NCBI GenBank assembly: GCA_021186555.1 | Contig: JAJKFL010000011.1 | Span: forward strand, 1,453,001 to 1,517,000 | Direction of reading: 5' to 3' | DNA: 64,000 nt | Source of the DNA: Reticulitermes speratus | Lineage: Eukaryota; Arthropoda; Insecta; Blattodea; Rhinotermitidae | Shown: positions 47,943-58,829 of the stretch, in pieces | How the letters are laid out: every line of letters begins with the position of its first letter | How positions within the stretch are numbered: position 1 is the first letter of the stretch | Notes under the pieces: model-generated | Databases searched by the model: none | What the model was told of the DNA's origin: nothing | What the model saw: only the letters and a program-made list of their open reading frames with translations | Position numbers and translations under genes: made by a program

Positions 47943-48178
47943 CCGATCCCGGTGGCCGCGAGGTGTAAGGCGTACGTCTGTAGCCGTTAGGTTGCTGGGA
48001 TTGCGGGTTCGAATTCCGCCGGGGGCATGGAGGTTTGTCTCTTGTGAATGTTGTTTGTTGTATAGGTAGAAGCATCTGCGATGGGCCGATCCCTCGTCCA
48101 GAGGCGTCCTACCGAGTGTGTATACGCCCATGTGTGTGATCAGGTGCAACAATAACTCTTTGCACCTACAGTAACTTT
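47943..48178 (+). repeat. SINE-D copy
   Basis: Head cggtggccgcgaggtgtaag (A box), gcgggttcgaattccgcc (B box), body ctcgtccagaggcgtcctac. Confidence 0.85.
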
Positions 48179-48284
48179 GCAGACAGAGGTATGACTAAAA
48201 AAGGTACGAATAATTACTTAATTAGCCCTGAACACTTAATTAAACATCCTTTCTGATTAACTGTTCCCCACTATCCAGTATTTT

Positions 48285-48525
48285 CTTTCTCTGTGTGGTG
48301 CAACAGCCCAAATCGGGCATAGGCTGCCTCATTGCTGAGGTTTCTAGATCACGCACAATTAGACACGCAACTGGTAGGACTACTCTGCACGAGTGATCAG
48401 CTCGTCGCAGAGACCGCTACCCTTCAACACACAACAAACACAAGAGACGAGCATTCATGCCCGCAGCGGGATTCGAACCCGCGATCCCAGCAACCAAGCG
48501 GCCACTATGCCATCACTGCAGACAA
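48285..48525 (-). repeat. SINE-D copy
   Basis: Minus strand B box gcgggttcgaatcccgct, and the tail side cccaaatcgggcatagg close to the gggctgttg motif. Confidence 0.75.
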
Positions 48526-48924
48526 TACAGTCTCAGTTACTGACAGCGCTGTTCAACATAAATGTACGAGGCTAAATATGTGCGGCAGAATGAACTGAAT
48601 CTGCCAGTCCGTGAACGCTGTCGGTATGCCATCGTGTTGCAACCCGAAACATCAAAGGAACGAAGGAAATCACTAATTCATGATTACACGAAGACGCTAC
48701 AATGCGGGCGCCTATCATTATCACATACGAAACGCATTACCACACATTAATAATTCGGATGGGGATTTTGTTCGCTTGGCTACAGGAAAAGCGTCTACAG
48801 ATTTTGGTATTATTCGACACGTGTCAGTAACTACACGAAGGCTCTTAATTAAACAGGTTCACGTGTTAATGATAACCAGTCAATTATATAAACCTATTTA
48901 AAAGTAACAGAAAGTTTGCTTTGG
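48526..48924. other. no assigned feature
   Basis: Nothing recognised. No additional gro exon found in this intron. Confidence 0.5.
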
Positions 48925-49035
48925 AAGTTCCCGGTCTAACGGCAGAGCCCTCTGGTTCTCTAAAACGTGGGGAATTTCGTGACTAGGTAAGAAACTACCA
49001 GCTTCTCAAGAAGCATTCGTGTTCCGCGACGTCAC
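48925..49035 (+). repeat. LINE 3' end fragment
   Basis: ccggtctaacggcagagccc, acgtggggaatttcgtgact and cttctcaagaagcattcgtg match the LINE 3' UTR. Confidence 0.55.
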
Positions 49036-49104
49036 TACAGAAACTGTGACCTGTTCTGTTCTCATGTGCACAGAAATAATCAAGAACAGCAGCAATATGG
49101 TGTA

Positions 49105-49160
49105 AGCAATTCCAGCTTTTCTTGGTCCACCTATGTTTCTTCTACCGCTTGGACTGTATT
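49105..49160 (-). repeat. LINE scrap, second family
   Basis: The minus strand reads GRRNIGGPRKAG, cf. 39500-39640. Confidence 0.4.
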
Positions 49161-49705
49161 TTTACAGCGACGTGGAAATGCAACAACTACTTGTGTAATA
49201 TCAAGTGCTGCCAGTGATGAGAATAAGCTGAGGAACAAACAAAACACAGCAGTAACATTTTCACCAGGGTTCGCCGACTTCGCAGACATGATGTAACTGT
49301 CTACAGCAACCAACTGGAAGGCTGCCACAAAAAAAAAAACCTGATTCTGAAGCTGTATAAATTTATAATGCCAGACAGAGGGGGAGAATGAATCGATATT
49401 TGGGATCACATTCACAGAAGCGATTAAAACGTCGCTTGTTTCAAAAGGAGATTAAACAATTCAACATCAAACGTATCCCCGATACATTTTAGGATGAGCA
49501 ATTCAAGAACATTGACGATGGGCCAGGCATGTAGTACACACGGAAGAGAATAAAATACTTTTGTGGAAACATCTGAAGGGGAGATTATAGAAATTACTAC
49601 GTTGTAACATCGTATGACATAGAAACAACAGTCGATAGTTTGCGAAATTAACTTCAAAAGCTTTACATTTCAGTTAACGCTGCTTATCGACGTCTTCAAA
49701 CTTAC
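49161..49705. other. gro intron sequence, no assigned feature
   Basis: Nothing recognised besides a 12-A run near 49328. Confidence 0.5.
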
Positions 49706-49768
49706 CTCTTGGGCTAGGAACGGCAGCACCTGAGCGATTATGGCGTTCAGTCTTTTGGCGATCTCCGT
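49706..49768 (-). CDS. gro: groucho exon, Q domain (63 nt)
   Basis: This 63-nt phase-0 exon encodes 21 residues beginning TEIAKRLNAIIAQVLPFL and ending AQE. In fly Groucho and vertebrate TLEs the same position reads TEIAKRLN followed by a hydrophobic heptad run ending before HQQQV; this belongs to the second amphipathic helix of the tetramerising Q domain. The acceptor is preceded by a good pyrimidine tract (cttgttctctcttgtttgcag on the minus strand, split here as cttgttctct + cttgtttgcag) and the donor is GAG|GTAAGT. As I recall, the vertebrate TLE exon at this point is also 63 nt, which supports orthology. The 114-bp satellite begins about 130 bp upstream of the acceptor, so little unique intron remains there. 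I see no stop, frameshift or missing residue. Identification is essentially certain; whether the species has more than one Gro paralogue cannot be told. Confidence 0.96.
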
Positions 49769-49898
49769 CTGCAAACAAGAGAGAACAAGCTGTAGCGCTA
49801 AAGCATAGGCAGCCATTAACATGCAACATCTAACATATGAAGGCTTCAATGTATAAACGAACCATTTAAAGACTAAGGTAATCTGTTTTTAAAGACTC

Positions 49899-52800
49899 AG
49901 TTCGTACCGCGCAGTAAACACACTCCGTCTCAGTTATACAAACCAATCAGTTAATGCTGTACAGTGAAATAATCGCTGTTTGTTCTGAGATCCACACAAA
50001 ACACATAAATACAGTCCGTACCGTGCAGTAAACACACTCCGTCTCAGTTATACAAACCAGTCAGTTAATGCTGTACAGTGAAATAATCGCTGTTTGTTCT
50101 GAGATCCACACAAAACACATAAATACAGTCCGTACCGCGCAGTAAACACACTCCGTCTCAGTTATACAAAACAGTCAGTTAATGTTGTACAGTGAAATAA
50201 TCGCTGTTTGTTCTGAGATCCACACAAAACACATAAATACAGTCCGTACCGCGCAGTAAACACACTCCGTCTCAGTTATACAAACCAGTCAGTTAATGTT
50301 GTACAGTGAAATAATCGCTGTTTGTTCTGAGATCCACACAAAACACATAAATACAGTCCGTACCGCGCAGTAAACACACTCCGTCTCAGTTATACAAACC
50401 AGTCAGTTAATGTTGTACAGTGAAATAATCGCTGTTTGTTCTGAGATCCACACAAAACACATAAATACAGTCCGTACCGCGCAGTAAACACACTCCGTCT
50501 CAGTTATACAAACCAGTCAGTTAATGTTGTACAGTGAAATAATCGCTGTTTGTTCTGAGATCCACACAAAACACATAAATACAGTCCGTACCGCGCAGTA
50601 AACACACTCCGTCTCAGTTATACAAACCAGTCAGTTAATGTTGTACAGTGAAATAATCGCTGTTTGTTCTGAGATCCACACAAAACACATAAATACAGTC
50701 CGTACCGCGCAGTAAACACACTCCGTCTCAGTTATACAAACCAGTCAGTTAATGCTATACAGGGAAATAATCGCTGTTTGTTCTGAGATCCACACAAAAC
50801 ACATACAGTCCGTACCGCGCAGTAAACACACTCCGTCTCAGTTATACAAACCAGTCAGTTAATGCTATACAGGGAAATAATCGCTGTTTGTTCTGAGATC
50901 CACACAAAACACATAAATACAGTCCGTACCGCGCAGTAAACACACTCCGTCTCAGTTATACAAACCAGTCAGTTAATGCTGTACAGTGAAATAATCGCTG
51001 TTTGTTCTGAGATCCACACAAAACACATAAATACAGTCCGTACCTCGCAGTAAACACACTCCGTCTCAGTTATACAAACCAGTCAGTTAATGCTGTACAG
51101 TGAAATAATCGCTGTTTGTTCTGAGATCCACACAAAACACATAAATACAGTCCGTACCGCGCAGTAAACACACTCCGTCTCAGTTATACAAACCAGTCAG
51201 TTAATGTTGTACAGTGAAATAATCGCTGTTTGTTCTGAGATCCACACAAAACACATAAATACAGTCCGTACCGCGCAGTAAACACACTCCGTCTCAGTTA
51301 TACAAACCAGTCAGTTAATGCTGTACAGTGAAATAATCGCTGTTTGTTCTGAGATCCACACAAAACACATAAATACAGTCCGTACCGCGCAGTAAACACA
51401 CTCCGTCTCAGTTATACAAACCAGTCAGTTAATGTTGTACAGTGAAATAATCGCTGTTTGTTCTGAGATCCACACAAAACACATAAATACAGTCCGTACC
51501 GCGCAGTAAACACACTCCGTCTCAGTTATACAAACCAGTCAGTTAATGTTGTACAGTGAAATAATCGCTGTTTGTTCTGAGATCCACACAAAACACATAA
51601 ATACAGTCCGTACCTCGCAGTAAACACACTCCGTCTCAGTTATACAAACCAGTCAGTTAATGCTGTACAGTGAAATAATCGCTGTTTGTTCTGAGATCCA
51701 CACAAAACACATAAATACAGTCCGTACCGCGCAGTAAACAACACTCCGTCTCAGTTATACAAACCAGTCAGTTAATGTTGTACAGTGAAATAATCGCTGT
51801 TTGTTCTGAGATCCACACAAAACACATAAATACAGTCCGTACCGCGCAGTAAACACACTCCGTCTCAGTTATACAAACCAGTCAGTTAATGCTGTACAGT
51901 GAAATAATCGCTGTTTGTTCTGAGATCCACACAAAACACATAAATACAGTCCGTACCGCGCAGTAAACACACTCCGTCTCAGTTATACAAACCAGTCAGT
52001 TAATGTTGTACAGTGAAATAATCGCTGTTTGTTCTGAGATCCACACAAAACACATAAATACAGTCCGTACCGCGCAGTAAACACACTCCGTCTCAGTTAT
52101 ACAAACCAGTCAGTTAATGTTGTACAGTGAAAAAATCGCTGTTTGTTCTGAGATCCACACAAAACACATAAATACAGTCCGTACCGCGCAGTAAACACAC
52201 TCCGTCTCAGTTATACAAACCAGTCAGTTAATGTTGTACAGTGAAATAATCGCTGTTTGTTCTGAGATCCACACAAAACACATAAATACAGTCCGTACCG
52301 CGCAGTAAACACACTCCGTCTCAGTTATACAAACCAGTCAGTTAATGCTGTACAGTGAAATAATCGCTGTTTGTTCTGAGATCCACACAAAACACATAAA
52401 TACAGTCCGTACCGCGCAGTAAACACACTCCGTCTCAGTTATACAAACCAGTCGTTAATGCTGTACAGTGAAATAATCGCTGTTTGTTCTGAGATCCACA
52501 CAAAACACATAAATACAGTCCGTACCGCGCAGTAAACACACACTCCGTCTCACTTATACAAACCAGTCAGTTAATGCTGTACAGTGAAATAATCGCTGTT
52601 TGTTCTGAGATCCACACAAAACACATAAATACAGTCCGTACCGCGCAGTAAACACACTCCGTCTCAGTTATACAAACCAGTCAGTTAATGCTGTACAGTG
52701 AAATAATCGCTGTTTGTTCTGAGATCCACACAAAACACATAAATACAGTTCGTACCGCGCAGTAAACACACTCCGTCTCAGTTATACAAACCAGTCAGTT

Positions 52801-53768
52801 AATGTTGTACAGTGAAATAATCGCTGTTTGTTCTGAGATCCACACAAAACACATAAATACAGTCCGTACCGCGCAGTAAACACACTCCGTCTCACTTATA
52901 CAAACCAGTCAGTTAATGCTGTACAGTGAAATAATCGCTGTTTGTTCTGAGATCCACACAAAACACATAAATACAGTCCGTACCGCGCAGTAAACACACT
53001 CCGTCTCAGTTACACAAACCAGTCAGTTAATGTCGTACAGTGAAATAATCGCTGTTTGTTCTGAGATCCACACAAAACACATAAATACAGTCCGTACCGC
53101 GCAGTAAACACACTCCGTCTCAGTTACACAAACCAGTCAGTTAATGCTGTACAGTGAAATAATCGCTGTTTGTTCTGAGATCCACACAAAACACATAAAT
53201 ACAGTCCGTACCGCGCAGTAAACACACTCCGTCTCAGTTACACAAACCAGTCAGTTAATGTCGTACAGTGAAATAATCGCTGTTTGTTCTGAGATCCACA
53301 CAAAACACATAAATACAGTCCGTACCGCGCAGTAAACACACTCCGTCTCACTTATACAAACCAGTCAGTTAATGCTGTACAGTGAAATAATCGCTGTTTG
53401 TTCTGAGATCCACACAAAACACATAAATACAGTCCGTACCGCGCAGTAAACACACTCCGTCTCAGTTACACAAACCAGTCAGTTAATGTCGTACAGTGAA
53501 ATAATCGCTGTTTGTTCTGAGATCCACACAAAACACATAAATACAGTCCGTACCGCGCAGTAAACACACTCCGTCTCAGTTACACAAACCAGTCAGTTAA
53601 TGCTGTACAGTGAAATAATCGCTGTTTGTTCTGAGATCCACACAAAACACATAAATACAGTCCGTACCGCGCAGTAAACACACTCCGTCTCAGTTACACA
53701 AACCAGTCAGTTAATGCTGTACAGTGAAATAATCGCTGTTTGTTCTGAGATCCACACAAAACACATAA
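49899..53768 (-). repeat. 114-bp satellite, about 34 copies, inverted relative to 2230-8970
   Basis: Same unit on the opposite strand, more homogeneous in length than the left array. Variants such as cacttatac and cagttacac with gtcgtac are grouped at 52880-53700. The edge near 49899 (minus: ggtacgaact then tctttaaa) matches the right edge of the left array. Confidence 0.98.
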
Positions 53769-54624
53769 ACGCATAATTTCTGAATGTTAAGCCTCGCGAT
53801 AGATAAAAAAACCTATACGCCTTAATTTCGTACATTATTTAAGGACGCCTCAATGGCGGCGCACATATCACGTTATAAGAATAGTAACATGACTATAAAT
53901 GGTCAATCAATAAGGATTATAATTCAAGCTATCGTGGATGACGTCAGCACTGACATATTAATGCTGGAAAGGCTGAGTAGTAAAACCATTACCGAAGAAT
54001 GAACAGAGCGACAACAATATTAGTGGTCGGGTGTAGGATGGAAGATGGAACTGGCTCAGGATCGTGTCAAGTGGCGTACTTTGATATCAGCGCTCTCGAA
54101 CCGTCGGTTTCTGCTACAAGTGCTAGCGGTATTTTCCCCTCTAGTTTCTGGTGCATTTCTGTGCTAACTTGAAGACACAAACGCTCATCCAGTATTGATG
54201 CGACGAGACATGCATAATGTTCTTATCCACAGGGGAAGAATTAGTAGGTCGCCTGTGGCGACCGGGATAATTTGGCTGGCAACTGATTTCCCATTCGGCA
54301 TTAGGGGGTGGCTTTTGGAGTTCTAACAACGTCACTTGATATCCTTTGTCATACAGAAAATGGCAAACAGCTTACAAATTAGTTCATATCTTTTAACGTT
54401 CTATTTCTCTGATATTACTTTGTACATTTCTTGGAGGTGTTTACGACAAAAACACGCCGATCGGAGGTGACAGCCACAGCACTACTTACCCACCTACACT
54501 GACCTTGAAATATCAGGATTTGATCACCCACTGAAACTGCGTCTTGTCCCAGAAAAACGGAGTTCTTGCTAACTGTACAAATGCATCAGAACTGAAACAG
54601 ACACACGCTTACTTATTCTGCACT
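53769..54624. other. no assigned feature
   Basis: Outer flank of the satellite, then unassigned intron sequence. Confidence 0.45.
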
Positions 54625-54985
54625 TACGCAATACCGGGGAGGGGGTAAAGTGGCCGGGGTGTGAGGATGGCCGCTCACCTCCATTGAATGCTGAGGTAAA
54701 GAATAAGTGGAGATATGCCTCTACTCCACCTACATGCCTTCATGGTGTGCATATGGACAACTTTACCTCTGCCTCTTTTTTTTTACCTTTCCTATCCTAT
54801 TTAATGGGAACCGGGGTTCTTTCCCGGGGTAAAGCGGCCGGGGCGTGAAGTTGACCACCCACCTCCATCTATGGCCCAGGTTAAAAATCAGTGGAGCTAT
54901 ACCTTTACTCCCCCTATATGCCTTCATGGAGTGGACAGGGACAGCTTCTCCTTTTGCTTTACATTTTAACCTTTCTCTGGCGACC
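54625..54985 (+). repeat. two SINE-C 3' parts in tandem
   Basis: The phrase ggtaaagtggccggggtgtg ... cctctactccacctacatgc at 54625-54780 recurs as ggtaaagcggccggggcgtg ... cctttactccccctatatgc at 54822-54980. Confidence 0.8.
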
Positions 54986-55494
54986 AAAATGTCTGGCTGG
55001 CTACTGGATTAAATAAAAAGTTGGACTCCCAACTCACTCATATGACTATAAATCGAAAAAGTTTAAGGGCAGAAATAATGTTGGCAGAGTATTCCCACCA
55101 GAACACCAAAACGCTGACGTCACAGCATGGTGCTTTTGTTATTAGCCGTTCAAATTTCGATATGAAGTATGTTAGGTTTCGGCAGACCGCTCCCCGACAC
55201 GTAAGCGCTTCACCGCTCGCTACGCCGCAGTCCGGCGGCTAACCCACCGCCCGTCTCACTTGCTCGTTCACCGGACTTGGCGGCTGGATGACCTCAGCTG
55301 CGACGCAGCGTTGGGAGTCGCCACGATTAGAATAGACTCCACGCGAACTAAGGCAACGTTGTTCCTGACCTACACTCCCTGCTGTGGAGTGATAGCGATT
55401 TTCTATCCAGTGCTCCAAGACTTCCGAAAGACCACTGACTGTCGAAGGTTCTCATGCTTCGCCCGTTTGTCCTTCTGGTAAGAGCAATATGCAG
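54986..55494. other. no assigned feature
   Basis: CpG-containing but no exon or element recognised. Confidence 0.4.
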
Positions 55495-55668
55495 ATGAAT
55501 GAGTCAATATGGAGCAATGGTGGAATGATACTGACGGGGAAAACCGAAGCACTTGGAGGAAAACCTGTCCCATTGCCACTCTGTCCACTACAAATATCAC
55601 ACGGAATCAAACCAGGGTTTCCGCGGTGAGGGGCTGGAGACGAACCGCCTAAGGCATGGCACGGCGAC
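55495..55668 (-). repeat. SINE-A copy
   Basis: Body ggagcaatggtggaatgata and gtcccattgccactctgtcc (reverse), head near 55660 with A box ccttaggcggttcgtc. Confidence 0.8.
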
Positions 55669-55789
55669 CTATGTAGTGGAAAGCATCTTGGGAAACTATT
55701 GGCATGTATCCACCCAACAGAAAATATTGACCCAGAGATCATTTACTGAGCATCCAGTACATGTAAATGGTATCAGGTTTCTACTGAAA

Positions 55790-55905
55790 AAGGGGTTGGG
55801 TGGACCTCAGAGTCGGTCCGGACGTTTTGGAGACAAATCTCTTGCTCCTGCCGGGAATCAAACCAAGATTCCCACGTTGTCCAGTAAGATGATATTGTGG
55901 GTGGC
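55790..55905 (-). repeat. SINE-C middle fragment
   Basis: ggtggacctcagagtcggtc, tctcttgctcctgccgggaa. Confidence 0.6.
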
Positions 55906-56584
55906 GTGTGTCTACGTCTGGGCAGTGGAGCAGCGCGTGTCTACCGTGAGGACTGCGAGGAGCACGCCATTCACCAACTACTCTGCTCCCCGCAAACCTC
56001 ATGAGGCACAAGTTATGCTGGATGAACGCTTCCACTGGCTTAGACGCTATTCCAAAGAGATAATGATGAGCCTTCAGCCTGTTCTAAGACCAGACAAGAC
56101 GAAATGCAGGAACTGATTTCAACCCTCCGTCTGTCCGTCCGTGCGCCAGACACGCTGGAGCAGTTCGCAATTAGTGCAGCCTACGAAACCATCAAACTGG
56201 TTTCTGATTTTCTGCAAGTTTTGTGACCGCGGTTGACTGAAGCAAGTAGCAATAACGCGTTGACTTCCTATTGGCGCCGAGATGAGAACGTGTCGTATAC
56301 GAGCGGTTACTGCACAGCAACACATGACGGTCAAGAAATAGTGAAGTAACAAACTGCACGGTGTTACAGTGACAGTCACGCTACAGCTGCCGGACAGTCC
56401 TTCTTTGTGCCATTCCGTCCATTTGTGCCTATCAGTGTCATGGTGTCTTGGGGCGCCCCGCCTAACAGGACAAGAGGGCGTGTCCTTTGTCACGATTCAG
56501 TGTTTGTCTGCAGTACATACATGCCTGTACATATTTACGATGTACGCAACTGCACACAGTATCATCAGGGTCTTGAACAATGCA
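55906..56584. other. no assigned feature
   Basis: The ORF 55553-56116 spans SINE pieces and is not a gene. Nothing else recognised. Confidence 0.45.
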
Positions 56585-56890
56585 TAATATGGAGGCCGGG
56601 GTAGCATACTCGGTATATAGACTCTGTACGGGCTGGACAGTTCGGGGTTCCAGCCTAGGAGGGGGCAAGAGATTTTCTCTTCTTCACACCCGTCCAGACC
56701 TGCCCCGGGGCCCACCCAACCTCCTGTACAATGGGTACCGGTTCTCTTTCCCGGTGGTAAAGACGCCGTGGCGTTGACCACTCAACTCCATCTAGTGCCG
56801 AGGGTAAGAATAAGAGGAGCTATAACTCTACTCCACCTCTGTACCTCCATGGCGTGTTACGGGGGACCTCTACTTCTACCTTCTATCGTG
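56585..56890 (+). repeat. SINE-C, nearly full copy
   Basis: Degraded head (gtagcatactcggtatatag, cagttcggggttccagcc), body gtccagacctgccccggggc, tail gagctataactctactccac. Confidence 0.8.
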
Positions 56891-57199
56891 TACAATTGCA
56901 CACGGCCTCTCTGTCAGCCCAGGCCTTGTACACATCACGGCCATCCTGCATAGGTTTTACTACTACGGCAGCAGCTGCCACTGAAAGGTCGTACGCTTGA
57001 CCGTCGCTAAGTCCAAACCTCTTGTATATCCTATGCTGGGCTTCGCCTTACAGCGTCGCATCTCTGAGAACCATATTTTTATACTCGCTCCTGTCACACC
57101 CCCAAATCAGACAGATGTACAAAGGACACTTTAAGTTCTCGGGTTTTCACAGGAGTCAAGTGTTCGGACTACAGTCTGCGACGCCATGTCGACGGTAAG

Positions 57200-57246
57200 T
57201 GAATACCGACGTTTCGGATAAACACGCTGCATCCATCCTCAGAAAT
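57200..57246 (-). ncRNA. hammerhead ribozyme-like motif (sense to gro pre-mRNA)
   Basis: Minus strand CTGAGGA (57236-57242), stem II GGAT...ATCC, GAAA (57212-57215), CGTCG, GTA. Stem I is weak. Confidence 0.5.
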
Positions 57247-57343
57247 GTAAACCACATAATGTCACAACCCAGACGGCCATAATGTCGAATTATTCGGTCT
57301 GACAACATGCGGACGGAATGAACTGAGAAGGTGTTACAAGTGG

Positions 57344-57625
57344 CTAAACTAGAGCTGCATAATAAACAGGTGACATATATGAAATGTAATCGGTTTTAAC
57401 TCCAGTCTGCGCGGTCATGCGTGCTGCACGCCTGGAAACGGTGACTAGTAACTGAAAGGGTTTTGGACAGGCGGATATTGCAAAATCCGTCAGAGGCAAC
57501 AACAGCACTTGAAAACCAAAACCTTCAGGTCCTGCAGATACAGCAGGTGTACCTGTAATGTTGGTACCTATCAAGCTACACGGCGTCACATCCCAGAAGA
57601 CGTTGATCTTAACATTCACTGCCAT
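57344..57625 (-). repeat. dispersed repeat with NVFWDVTPCSLIG reading
   Basis: The minus-strand ORF contains NVFWDVTPCSLIGTN. 'FWDVTPCSL' is a recurrent accidental translation of an insect retroelement 3' region. A short match (acggcgtca-atcccagaaga) is present at 11760. Confidence 0.5.
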
Positions 57626-57912
57626 AACAGCCTCATCTCACCACCAAGAGAAGGTTACAGATCCCCGCAAAGCGAGATGTGTTGGGGTTCTGAGGTTAGC
57701 AGAACTAACTGAACAGTCAACAGTCACCTCCTACAAAAACTACACAGAACGAAATACAGGGTCAAGATCAATAATGCATCGAACGCTACACTACATGTTT
57801 GTATACGCAGACGAATGCCGCAACAATATAATGAGCACAGAATTGTAACCATCTTTTAAGATTTTATATTTTTAACATAAATTTCACATTGTTGACATAG
57901 TTTTTTTCACCG

Positions 57913-58163
57913 GACGACAGACAGTACACTTCGCTCCCCACAAGACACACATATCATACAGACAGTACACTTCGCTCCCCACAAGACACACATATCATAC
58001 AGACAGTACCCTTCGCTCCCCACAAGACACACATATCATACAGACAGTACCCTTCGCTCCCCACAAGACACACATATCATACAGACAGTACACTTCGCTC
58101 CCCACAAGACACACATATCATACAGACAGTACACTTCGCTCCCCACAAGACACACATATCATA
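57913..58163. repeat. 41-bp tandem repeat, 6 copies
   Basis: Unit acagacagtacacttcgctc + cccacaagacacacatatcat (split), period 41 (57921 to 57962). Confidence 0.95.
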
Positions 58164-58169
58164 CGCCAA

Positions 58170-58475
58170 TAATACCACGATTCTACATGCCAGCACTTCC
58201 ACAATCAGCACTGTCTACAATACTTTTACAACTATTATACAACTTTTAACAAAGACTTTTAACAAGATTTTAACTTATAATGTATAAGTTTTAATGTGCT
58301 GTTAGACTATTTAAAATCATGTGATTGAAGTGACAGTAGCTTTCAACAAAAAAACCCCTGACGATGATCCGAGGATCGAAACACGTGTAGGAGTATAATT
58401 TTAACAATTATAATAAAGCTACAATAAAATTGGTTTTAGTTGTGCATCAGTTGGTCTGAAACTTAATTTAATTTG
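58170..58475 (+). mobile_element. Penelope-type terminal repeat, single arm
   Basis: Aligns with the right arm and spacer of 40081-40497 (ttaaaatcatgtgattgaag, tgacagtagctttcaac, taataaagctac, tgtgcatcagttggt). Confidence 0.75.
58351..58395 (+). ncRNA. hammerhead ribozyme-like motif
   Basis: CTGACGA (58358-58364), GATCC/GGATC, GAAA (58378-58381), CACGTG, TA, GGAG. Confidence 0.6.
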
Positions 58476-58650
58476 TAACATACTTTACATCACCTGGAAA
58501 AGTCAATATACGAGTTATGTATGTGATGCTTTCACAGTATGTTTATATATTAACCACTCTGCATGTAGAGTTTAGCTGCTGAATGCTGTATTTAATGATT
58601 ATTATGGATGTAATCTATTACATACCAGCAAGTTTTAAATTGGGTGTACG

Positions 58651-58694
58651 ATCTCCCTGAGGATGACACAGACGTGCCGAAACAATAGGAGTGG
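58651..58694 (+). ncRNA. hammerhead ribozyme-like motif
   Basis: CTCC, CTGAGGA (58657-58663), GACAC/GTGCC, GAAA (58679-58682), CAA, TA, GGAG. Stem I CTCC/GGAG. Confidence 0.55.
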
Positions 58695-58770
58695 TAAAAG
58701 ACAATACTTGTAAATGTGTTTGTAACTTATGCATTAAGTTCATTTTATAAACGAATGTAAATAAATCTAA

Positions 58771-58822
58771 TTATAATCTGAAGATGGAGGCAGAAAGTTC
58801 CTCCGAAACACGGTGTCACATG
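58771..58822 (+). ncRNA. hammerhead ribozyme-like motif
   Basis: CTGAAGA (58778-58784), stem II GGAGG...CCTCC, GAAA (58805-58808), CACGGTG, TCA. Stem I not clear. Confidence 0.5.
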
Positions 58823-58829
58823 CCCAGAT

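Larger units (their letters stand above)
14774..49768 (-). other. gro: groucho (TLE co-repressor) gene, internal part; three exons and their introns
   Basis: Groucho/TLE is a nuclear co-repressor that tetramerises through an N-terminal Q domain and is recruited by TCF, Hairy/E(spl), Runt and similar factors. Here the minus strand carries three short exons in the correct order: 49706-49768, then 47402-47476, then 14774-14806. Joined, they read from TEIAKRLN... through ...ELNAIIG to QQQQQGLQQLL, continuous with the conserved Gro Q domain. Every junction has AG acceptor and GTAAG donor, all phase 0. The intron between the first two is 2229 bp, the next 32595 bp. The exons encoding the initiator Met, the first Q-domain helix and the HYVMYYEMSYGLN region were not found between 49769 and 64000, and the GP, SP and WD40 exons were not found before 14774, so the gene runs out of the window on both sides. 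Confidence 0.95.

Noticed and set aside
55553-56116. 187-codon ORF
   Set aside because: Runs across SINE-A and SINE-C fragments; chance.
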